A stretch of 64,000 bases of DNA from Streptomyces diastatochromogenes. GTDB taxonomy: Bacteria > Actinomycetota > Actinomycetes > Streptomycetales > Streptomycetaceae. Every line of letters begins with the position of its first letter. The first letter of the stretch is position 1. The notes beneath the pieces were generated by a model, which worked only from the letters and a program-made list of their open reading frames with translations, ran no database searches and had not been told where the DNA came from. Location of the stretch: NCBI GenBank assembly GCA_026913215.1, contig JAPTYK010000001.1, forward strand, positions 6,882,001-6,946,000, in the 5' to 3' direction. The translations under genes and the position numbers were made by a program. Shown here one piece after another: positions 56,543 to 64,000 of the stretch.

Positions 56543-57889
56543 TCAGTTCACCGGAGCCGCGCCGCGTCGGGCATTCCGCCGACTTCCGTTGATCCGGTCG
56601 TTGATCCGGTCGACAGTCCAGATGGTCCGCAGTCCTGGAGCCCCCATCATCACGGGGCGTCCGAACTTGGGCTTCTTCACCCAGAGGGCCTTCAGGTCCT
56701 CGTGCTGTTCTCCGTCCACGATGTGGTCGGCGATGAGCGAGCCGAGGTACGGCGCCTGGGCCAGGCCGTGGCCGTTGCAGGCGACCGAGTAGAAGACGTT
56801 GTCGTCGATGTTGCCGGCGAGCGGAAGCCACGACGTCGTGATCCCGATCCATCCGCCCCAGGCGCGCGCTGCTGCGACGTCGGCCAGCGCGGGGAAGCGG
56901 GTCTCGAAGCCGCGTGCGAGGTCGGCGACGACTGCCTCGTCCGGCTTCCTCAGGGGAAGCGGGTAGCTCTTCCCCCGCTGGATCCGACGCACGCCGAACA
57001 CGATGGTGTTGCGCGAGGTGAGCCGGTAGTTCTCCATGAAGTTGTGCTGGGTGACCACTCCCGAACGGCTGGTCCAGCCGAGTGCTGCCAGCCGCGCGGG
57101 ATCGATGGGCTCGGTCTCCACCTCGGTGACCCAGATCGGCACGGACAGTCGCTTCGGAGCGATCGCCAGCTCGCCGCCGAAGGCGTTCGTCGCGAGCACG
57201 AGCTTCCTCGCGCGCACCTCACCACCGGGTGTCCTGACGGTGATGTGATGGCCGTCCCGCGTGATGTCGGTGACCCTCGTGCGCTCGAAGACCCGGGCAC
57301 GCGACGAGAGGACGGCGCGGCGGATGCCCAGGCTGAACTTGCCGGGGTTCATCATCCCGCCGACGGACTCGCGAAAACCGCCGAGGAATCCGCGGGGGAT
57401 GCCCAGCTCCGCACTCGTGCCGAGTTCGACCTTCCCGCCGGCCTTCCGCAGGATCTTGGTCACGCGACGCACGCGGCCCATTTGCCCACGGGACACGGCG
57501 GCGCAGACGTTGCCGGTGGCCTCGTAGTCGCAATCGATGTCCAGCCGTTCGATCAGGTGCTCCACGAAGTGCGCGGAGTTCTCGGCGAACCGGACGATGC
57601 CGGGGAACTTCCTGGGGTAGAGGATGTTCAGGAACTGGATGTCGCCGCCCGGGGCACCTGCCAGCTGCCCGGCATTGCGCGAAGCGGAGCCGTGGCCGCA
57701 GAACTCGGCTTCCAACAGCACCACGTCCTGGCCGCGCTCGGCCAGGCGCAGCGCCGTCGACATCCCGGCCAGTCCGCCACCCACGACCGCCACCTCACAG
57801 GTGATGTCCTCTTGCAGGGCGGGCTGGACGTTGCTGGGAGGGTCGACCCATCCACTGAAGTTGGTGTACTCGACGTTGTCCGTCTTCAT
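56543..57889 (-). CDS. FAD-dependent amine oxidoreductase (DAO family, PuuB-like)
   Basis: Intact 448 residues. ATG at 57889, 7 bp after AAGGA. EVAVVGGGLAGMSTALRLAE (residues 33-52) binds FAD; SASRNAGQLAG and WGGWIGITTSWLPLAGNIDD are DAO-family blocks, as in gamma-glutamylputrescine oxidase. It oxidises a primary or secondary amine. No cysteine for covalent flavin was identified. Last gene of the leftward operon; the ligase upstream ends 43 bp before it. Confidence 0.85.
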   Translation of the reverse strand: MKTDNVEYTNFSGWVDPPSNVQPALQEDITCEVAVVGGGLAGMSTALRLAERGQDVVLLEAEFCGHGSASRNAGQLAGAPGGDIQFLNILYPRKFPGIVRFAENSAHFVEHLIERLDIDCDYEATGNVCAAVSRGQMGRVRRVTKILRKAGGKVELGTSAELGIPRGFLGGFRESVGGMMNPGKFSLGIRRAVLSSRARVFERTRVTDITRDGHHITVRTPGGEVRARKLVLATNAFGGELAIAPKRLSVPIWVTEVETEPIDPARLAALGWTSRSGVVTQHNFMENYRLTSRNTIVFGVRRIQRGKSYPLPLRKPDEAVVADLARGFETRFPALADVAAARAWGGWIGITTSWLPLAGNIDDNVFYSVACNGHGLAQAPYLGSLIADHIVDGEQHEDLKALWVKKPKFGRPVMMGAPGLRTIWTVDRINDRINGSRRNARRGAAPVN

Positions 57890-57932
57890 CACACGTTCCT
57901 TGCTTCGTGTTGTCAGTGGCAGAGGCTCGACT

Positions 57933-59479
57933 TCAGGCCAGCCGGCGCTTGAGGATCTTTCCGCTGCCGGTCATCGGCAGGCTCGACACGATCTCGACGC
58001 TGCGGGGGTACTTGTAGGAGGCCATCTGTTCCCTGCCCCAGGCGATGAGCTCGTCGGCGGTGAGGGAGGCGTCCTTCTCGAGGATCACGAACGCCTTGAC
58101 CTCCTCACCATGGCTGTCGTGCGGGACTCCGATGACCGCCGCGAGGCTCACCGCGGGATGGGTGTGAAGCACCTCCTCGATCTCGCGGGGTAGACGTTGA
58201 AACCGCCGCGGATGATGAGGTCCTTCGCCCGGTCGACGATGTAGTAGAAGCCGTCCTCGTCGCGTCGCGCGAGGTCCCCGGTGCGGAACCATCCGTCGCG
58301 GATCGCCTCGGCCGTCGCCTCCGGGCGGTTGTAGTAGCCCTTCATGACGTTGTGGCCCCTGATCGCGATCTCGCCGACTTCTCCGGCCTCGGTGACCTCC
58401 GTCCAGTCCGGTCGGATCAGCTTCAGCTCCACACCCCAGATCGGGACGCCGATCGAGCCCGGTCGGGACTCGAACCGGGGGTCGCTGAACGTGGCGACGG
58501 GCGATGTCTCGGACAGCCCGTACCCTTCGAGCACGGTGACACCGAGGCGCTGCTCGACCCGGTTGATGATCTCGACCGGCAGGGCCGCCCCACCGGAGAT
58601 GCCGATCCGTAGGTTGCCGGCGATCCGACGGACGTCGACGTCGTCGGTGAGGGCGTTGAGCAGCCCCCACCACATGGTCGGGACACCCGCGAAGAACGTG
58701 ATGTCCTCGCGGCTCATGAGCTCGACCACCTCACGGGCGGCGAAGCGCGGCACGAGGTGCAAGGTCGCCGCGACCGAGAACCCGGCGTGCATCTGCACCG
58801 TCGCGCCGAAGGTGTGGAACAGGGGAAGGCACACCACGTGGCTGTCGGCGGCCGGTTCGTTGCGGAACAACCGGTTGCTGGCCAGCACGTTCATCATCGT
58901 GTTCGCGTGGGAGAGCTCCGCTCCCTTGGCCTGTCCCGTCGTTCCCGACGTGTAGAGGATGACCGCGGTGTCGGTCGGCTCCCTGACCACCGACTCGAAC
59001 ACGGTGCTCATACCGGAAAGTGCCTGACCGAGCGTCTCCGTACCGGCGATCGGGCTGGGAGATTCCTGGTCGGCGGTGATGACGAAGAAGTGCTCGACCG
59101 TCTTCGCCTCGAGGTAGCCGGCATGACCCTCTGCGGCCATGGCGAGCTCCGGGGTTCCTTCGAAGCAGAAATACGCCGAGACGTCCGCGTCGCCCAGGTG
59201 GTAGGCGATCTCGCGGCCCTTGAGCAGCACGTTGAGCGGGACCACGACGGCACCCGCCTTGAGCACGCCGTAGTAGACGATGGGGAAAGAGGGCAGATTG
59301 GGGCAGCTGAGGGCGACCTTGTCACCGGGGCGGATGCCCCGGGACACCAGCAGGTTGGCGACCTGGTTCGCCGCCGCGTCGACCTGGCGGTAGGTCAGCC
59401 GGGTCGGGCCGAGCACGAGCGCGTCCCGGTCCGGGAACGTGCGGGCGGAGTCTTCGAGGAGGATCGAGAGGTTCAGCAA
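57933..59479 (-). pseudogene. AMP-forming acyl-CoA ligase, one frameshift
   Basis: About 516 residues. TTG at 59479, 6-7 bp after GGAGA. The P-loop is ILYTSGTTGQAKGAELSH; core motifs GYGLSETSP, GWFRTGDLARRDEDG and the hinge DRAKDLIIRGGFNVYP follow. One C is missing from a C run near 58190, after which REIEEVLHTHPAV continues. The catalytic lysine is in LPMTGSGKILKRRL. It activates a carboxylic acid with ATP and CoA, fitting the aldehyde dehydrogenase upstream. Confidence 0.85.
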
Positions 59480-59596
59480 GGTGGTTCTCCAGCGGCTCTG
59501 GGTTGGTCATCGGGTGATCTCGACGGCTGAGTCGAAGACGTCAGCCCTCAGCCGCTGCGTCGTTCACCCGTGTCCCGAACACGACAGCGACGCGAT

Positions 59597-61059
59597 TCAC
59601 AGCGGAAGGTCCGGCGAGTCGACCCCGACCACCCGGTCACCGCAGAACACGCGCACCGACTCGGCGGGGCCGTGACCGCCGAGGCCGGACGGTCCCCAGA
59701 AGCTCTGCGCGGAATCGTCGCCGAGGTCGGCGAGCTTGGCGCCGTTGACCCGCACCTCGCCGGACAGCACGCGCGAGCCGACCTCGATCGCGCGTTCCGT
59801 GTCCCCGCCGAACACATAGGCATCGAGTCCCGACGGGTGGGCGTTCGCGATGCGCAGCGCCTCCTCGTCGGAATCGACGGCGTGCAGGGACACCACGGGA
59901 CCGAACAACTCCGCAGTGGCTTTCGCCGGGTCGGCCCCGGCGGCGACGGTCGGCGAGAGGAAGAACCCGCCGAGCTCGGGCAGCCGGGCCGGCTGGTGGA
60001 CGCTCGCCCCCAGGGCGCGCAGTCCTTCGATCCGGCTCTCCAGCGTCGCGAAGTGCGGTGCGTTCGAGATCGGACCGAGCTCGGCGCTCTCGTCGAGCGA
60101 ATGACCGATCACGACCTTGGAGATGCGCTCGATCAGCGCTTCGAGCAGCGGCCCCACCAGGCTGCTGTGGGCGAGCACCTGCCCGGCCCCTCACACCACT
60201 GGCCGTTCAGCTTGGTCATGCCCTCGAAGATTCCATCGGCGGCGACCTCGACGTCGGCGTCGTCCAGGACGAGCGCGGGGTTGTTGCCGCCGAGCTCCAG
60301 CTGAAGGACCTTGAAGTCCTCCGCGGCGGCCCGGGCGATCGCCCGGCCGGCGGCCGGACCACCGGTGAACGACAGGACCTTGATGCGCGGGTCACTGGTC
60401 AGTGCGGCACCCACGTCGCCCCGGCCGTGTACGAGCTGCAGCGCGCCGCTGGGCAGCCCGGCTTCGACGAAGCACTCGACGACGATCTGCGCGCTGCCCG
60501 GGGCGTGCTCCGACGGCTTCAGGATCACCGGGCAGCCCGCCGCGACCGCGCTCACGACCTTCGCCGCGGGAATGAAGCTCGGGCCGTTCCACGGCGTGAG
60601 GATCGCGGCCGGCCCCCACGGGACCTTGTACAGGCGGACATCGCGGCCGCCCGCCGCCAGAGCGCGCACCCGGGGGATGTTCAGCAGGTCCGCCGCCGTC
60701 GCCCGTATCCTGGAGGGCAGAAACGCCGCCACCTTCCGGGTGACGCCGATCGGCACACCGCTGGTCAGGGCATCCGTACGGGCGATGTCCTCGACTCGGG
60801 TCTCGATGAGCGCGGCGACGCGTTCGAGCACGTCGGCGCGCTCCTGGCGGGCATCGTCGTCCCACCGGCCGACGCTGTACACGCGTTCGGCGTGCTGTAG
60901 CGCCCGCTCGATGTCCTCGGATCCGGTCGTGACCATGCGGTGCACCGGTTCCCGGGTGTTGGGGTCGACGTTCCATTCGCCCTTGATCGTCTCGCAGTCG
61001 CTCCAGGCGTCCGCGATGTAGTTCACCGGCTGGGGAATCGTCGTCTCGCCGCTCGACAT
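59597..61059 (-). pseudogene. aldehyde dehydrogenase (NAD(P)+), one frameshift
   Basis: About 488 residues. ATG at 61059 follows GAGG. The PWNGPSFIPAAKVVSAVAAG cofactor region, the general-base glutamate in LQLELGGNNPALV and the catalytic cysteine in NGQWCEGPG are in place. One base is missing at about 60187, right after the cysteine. The C-terminus contains ELFGPVVSLHAVD. It oxidises an aldehyde, likely the product of the amine oxidases, to the acid used by the ligases. Confidence 0.87.
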
Positions 61060-61086
61060 GTGAGTCACCTCTGCATCCGTTGTTGG

Positions 61087-62184
61087 TCAGGCCTTGAGGT
61101 CGACGACGACGCGCGTCACGTCACCGCTGCGCATCGCCTTGAAGCCCTCGTTGATCTCGCCGAACGGGATGACCTGCGTGACCATCTCGTCGAGCAACAG
61201 CCGCCCCTGCTGGTAGAGGCGCGCGAGCTGGACGATGTCCTGGCGCACCTGCCCCGATCCCATGTACGAGCCGATGAGGCGCTTCTCGCCGAAGAAGAAG
61301 TCCGACGCGGGCACCTTGAGTTCGGTGCCCTCCGGGGCGATGCCCACCAGGCACGCGGTGCCGGTCGCCCGCACCACCGAGAGTGCCGTGGCCGCGGTGC
61401 GCGCCGAGCCGACGGCCTCGAACGAATAGTCGACGCCGTCGCCCAGCAGCTTCCGAACCTCCGCGGCGACGTCCTCGGCACCCCCGTTCACGACATGCGT
61501 CGCGCCGTAGCCCCGCGCGGCCTCAAGTCGCGCCTCGTCCAGGTCGATCGCGACGACGGCCGAGGCCCCCGCCAGCCTGGCCCCCTGGATGATGGCCGAC
61601 CCGACGCCACCGCAGCCGATCACCGCCACCGTGCTTCCCGGACGCACCCGGGCACCGCGGAAGACGGCGCCGACGCCGGTGATGACACAGCACGCCAGGA
61701 GACACCCCACGTGCAGCGGCACCGCGTCGTCCAGCTTCACCAGCGCGTTCTCCCGCATGAGGGTGTGCCGCGAGAACGCGCCGACGTCGCCGAGCCGCTC
61801 GACCGGCTCGCCGTTCGTCAGCTGGAACGCGGGACGCGGGCGACGACGGACCTCCGCCACGCGCTGACACTGCGTCGAACGGCCGGCCTCGCAGTTGACG
61901 CAGCGGCCGCACGACGGCGTCAGCGCCCCGACCACGCGGTCGCCGACCCGCAGTCCGGTCACCGCGGAGCCGGTCGCCTCGACGACTCCGGCCACCTCGT
62001 GACCCACCACCACCGGCAGGTCGGTCGGCACCGTGCCGGTCATGTAGTGCAGGTCGCTGTGGCACAGGCCCACGTGCGAGACCGCGACGCGCACCTCGTC
62101 GGGCTCGGGATCGTCGACCTGGATCGCGGTCATCTCGAGCGGTTCGTTCACTGCGGTGAGCACCGCGGCCTCCGTGTCGATCAC
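61087..62184 (-). CDS. zinc-dependent alcohol dehydrogenase (MDR family)
   Basis: Intact 365 residues. GTG at 62184 after AGGAGA. Catalytic zinc ligands Cys41 (GLCHSDLH) and His62/Glu63 (GHEVAG); structural zinc cysteines at 92, 95, 98 and 106; NAD-binding GCGGVGSAIIQGA. The sequence resembles the class III/NDMA-type branch acting on alcohols or hydroxymethyl adducts. It may form the aldehyde for the adjacent aldehyde dehydrogenase. Confidence 0.9.
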   Translation of the reverse strand: MIDTEAAVLTAVNEPLEMTAIQVDDPEPDEVRVAVSHVGLCHSDLHYMTGTVPTDLPVVVGHEVAGVVEATGSAVTGLRVGDRVVGALTPSCGRCVNCEAGRSTQCQRVAEVRRRPRPAFQLTNGEPVERLGDVGAFSRHTLMRENALVKLDDAVPLHVGCLLACCVITGVGAVFRGARVRPGSTVAVIGCGGVGSAIIQGARLAGASAVVAIDLDEARLEAARGYGATHVVNGGAEDVAAEVRKLLGDGVDYSFEAVGSARTAATALSVVRATGTACLVGIAPEGTELKVPASDFFFGEKRLIGSYMGSGQVRQDIVQLARLYQQGRLLLDEMVTQVIPFGEINEGFKAMRSGDVTRVVVDLKA

Positions 62185-62237
62185 GTCTTCTCCTCTGTCG
62201 TTCCTTGCGGACGGGGTCGTGTCGACCCCGTCCGGAG

Positions 62238-64000
62238 CTACTTGCCGGCGCCCTTCGCGGACCAGAAGCCTTCGACGCCCGCGCGGAACACCCCGCTCTC
62301 CCAGGTCTCCCGCGCGGCGTCGTCCTCACGGGCGAAGGCCTGCTCGATCTCGTCGAGCCGCGGCCGCAGGAGCGCGAGGTGGAGCGCCGTCGTGTTGTTC
62401 TCCGGGGTCCACTCGACGGCCAGGTCGACGGCACGGTCGACCAGTTCGCCGGGCGCGACGACCTCGTCCAGGAGGCCGATCCGGAGGGCCTCCTCGGCGC
62501 CGATCCGCGGCGAGCCGAGGACCATGCGCATCGCGTGGTTCCGGACGAGCCGGGTCAGCAGCAGGCTCGACGCGTTCGAGATCGTGATGCCCCGGCCGTT
62601 CTCCGGCTGGTAGTACTCCGCCGCCGGGCTGCCGATCCGCGCGTCGCAGCAGAGGGTGATCTCCGAGGCACCGCCCACCGCGAGACCGTTCACGGCCGCG
62701 ATGACGGGGACCCGTGTCTCCACGATGGCGCGGGTGATGTCGTGAAAGGTCTCGAACGCCTCCCGCATCTCCTCGTACGAGGAGGGCGGCGCCTGGAGGT
62801 CCTCGCCGGCTGAGAACGCCCGGCCCTCACCCGTGAGCACGATTCCGCGCACGTTGTCGCCGGCCCCGAACTTCCTTATGACATAGGCGAGTCGCCTTCG
62901 CGTGACGACGTCCATGGCGTTCAGCTTCTCCGGACGGCGCAGGGTCAGTACCGCCACGCCCCGTACGACGTCGACGTCGAGGACGTCCGTGGACGGGGGG
63001 GAGGACGGGACGGTGGGTGCGCTCGCAGAGCCGCGCCGGGCGCCCAGGTCGAAGGTGACACCGGGCTCGGCCGCGGCGCGGGCCTCGAGGGCCGGCTTGG
63101 ACACGCGCTCGGACGGTGTCCGCGGGAAGTCGACGACGAACTCGACGTAGCGCGGCACTTTGAAACGGGCGAGCTGGCGGCCGGCCCGGTCGACGATCCG
63201 TGCGGCGGTCGTACGGTCGGCCGGCACCCCGGCGGCGAGCTGGACGAAGGCCTTGACCTCTTCACCGAAGGTCTCGTCGGGTTCGGCGACGACGGCGGTG
63301 GCGATGACCTCCTCGTCACGTTCGATGACGGCCTCGACCTCGGCGCTCGCGATGTTCTCGCCGCCCCGGCGCACCATGTCCTTGATCCGGCCGACGAGCT
63401 GGACGCCGCCGTCCGGCCGGCGGACGACGACATCGCCGGTGTGCAGCCAGCCGTCCCGCAGCACCTTGGCGGTGTCCTCCGGACGGTTCCAGTAGCCGCG
63501 CATCAGCGGCCTGCCCGAGACGATCAGCTCACCGGGCTCGCCGTCGGGCAGGTCGGCGCCCTGCGGATCGACCACCCGGACCTGCTTCGTCGGCACCGGA
63601 AGCCCCAGGCTCCCGCTCCCCACGGCGTTCACGTCATCGACGGAACTGAACAGGTCGACGCCGGACTCGGTCATGCCGTAGATCTCCCGCCACGGCGCTC
63701 CCCAGCGTTCCTCCAGCTGCGCGTGGATCCCGACCGGGATGCCCGAACAGAGCACCAGGCGCAGCTGGTTGTCCAGGTCGTCGGGGTTCGGCGGTTGCTT
63801 GAAGAGCAGCGTCGGCATGGACCCGAGCACGTAGAAGAAAGTGGCACGGTGGCGGCGGACATCGGAGAAGAAGCCCGACGCGGAGAACCGGGGCAACACG
63901 ACCAGCGGGGCCCCGATCGTCAGGGCGAGCGCGGTGTTCCACTGCGGATCCATGTAGGAGAACGGCTGCGCGGTGAGCAGGACGTCGTCGGACCCGAGGC
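62238..64000 (-). CDS. fused AMP-forming acyl-CoA ligase / enoyl-CoA hydratase, 5' end beyond window
   Basis: One open frame from the window edge to a stop at 62238. The part on the right (nucleotides about 63050-64000) is the ligase: TLLFKQPPNPDDLDNQL, EIYGMTESGVD, GWLHTGDVVVRRPDGG, DMVRRGGENIASAEVE and a C-terminal domain. A linker of about 30 residues (SAPTVPSSPPSTD) leads into a crotonase/enoyl-CoA hydratase (VAVLTLRRPEKLNAMDVVT, GEGRAFSAGEDLQ, AAVNGLAVGGASEITLCCDA). No stop or frame switch separates them. The protein would activate an acid and hydrate its enoyl-CoA in one chain. The ligase C-terminal lysine motif is replaced by TPSERVSKPALEA. Confidence 0.82.
   Translation of the reverse strand, partial: LGSDDVLLTAQPFSYMDPQWNTALALTIGAPLVVLPRFSASGFFSDVRRHRATFFYVLGSMPTLLFKQPPNPDDLDNQLRLVLCSGIPVGIHAQLEERWGAPWREIYGMTESGVDLFSSVDDVNAVGSGSLGLPVPTKQVRVVDPQGADLPDGEPGELIVSGRPLMRGYWNRPEDTAKVLRDGWLHTGDVVVRRPDGGVQLVGRIKDMVRRGGENIASAEVEAVIERDEEVIATAVVAEPDETFGEEVKAFVQLAAGVPADRTTAARIVDRAGRQLARFKVPRYVEFVVDFPRTPSERVSKPALEARAAAEPGVTFDLGARRGSASAPTVPSSPPSTDVLDVDVVRGVAVLTLRRPEKLNAMDVVTRRRLAYVIRKFGAGDNVRGIVLTGEGRAFSAGEDLQAPPSSYEEMREAFETFHDITRAIVETRVPVIAAVNGLAVGGASEITLCCDARIGSPAAEYYQPENGRGITISNASSLLLTRLVRNHAMRMVLGSPRIGAEEALRIGLLDEVVAPGELVDRAVDLAVEWTPENNTTALHLALLRPRLDEIEQAFAREDDAARETWESGVFRAGVEGFWSAKGAGK

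Overview
The window looks like Streptomyces or a close relative. It is very G+C-rich with strong third-position G/C bias, uses GTG/TTG starts and 4-base ATGA/GTGA gene overlaps, and carries typical families: LuxR and AfsR-type ATP-binding regulators, an XRE-cupin regulator, a SpoIIE phosphatase with a fused kinase domain, and the gluABCD and nikABCDE transport operons. Everything here was read by eye; no alignment, database search or composition count was run.

Left part, 1-32.44 kb, reads as ordinary chromosome. In order: an edge fragment of a hydrolase-like gene; a LuxR-type regulator carrying a 58-bp minisatellite; a cyclic-nucleotide-binding protein; gluABCD; a membrane-anchored molybdopterin oxidoreductase; an Eis-like acetyltransferase; an AfsR-type ATPase regulator; a soluble sulfite-oxidase-type enzyme; nadE; an S33 peptidase; a sugar module (GntR/LacI regulator, SIS isomerase, PIG-L deacetylase); a VOC protein; a divergent XRE-cupin/FAD-oxidoreductase pair; a quinone oxidoreductase plus two acyl-CoA dehydrogenases in one operon; and nikABCDE behind a Nur-like box. 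Many of these genes need one or more frame switches, most simply explained by single missing bases in G or C runs. I treat them as probably functional genes with consensus errors and type them pseudogene only because they cannot be read in one frame.

At about 32.44 kb a secreted-protein gene stops abruptly and the character changes: fewer frameshifts, apparently lower G+C, gene remnants and mobile DNA. From 33 to 43 kb lie a Na+/H+ antiporter, an amine oxidase, a metallo-beta-lactamase-fold hydrolase, a DUF1345 membrane protein, an imine-reductase-like dehydrogenase, a TetR regulator and a SpoIIE phosphatase. Five copies of one 16-bp motif (TCGA-N6-TTCGAG, one with a first-half mismatch and one with a different first base) sit beside these genes and before a DUF485/symporter pair. 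They look like the operators of one TetR regulon.

The symporter gene is split by 11,055 bp of inserted DNA (43,661-54,715) flanked by 9-bp direct repeats; removing the insert and one repeat restores the reading frame exactly. The insert holds a Tn3-family transposon (29-bp inverted repeats, resolvase with a res-like site, transposase, and an ArsR/SDR/MFS cargo) plus a tyrosine recombinase / small HTH / zinc-ribbon recombinase-like trio. To its right a leftward operon runs to the window edge: an acyl-CoA ligase fused to an enoyl-CoA hydratase, a zinc alcohol dehydrogenase, an aldehyde dehydrogenase, an acyl-CoA ligase and a FAD amine oxidoreductase. With the TetR regulon this suggests uptake and breakdown of an amine or imine through an aldehyde and acid to an acyl-CoA, in a cluster that has lost its transporter to a mobile element.
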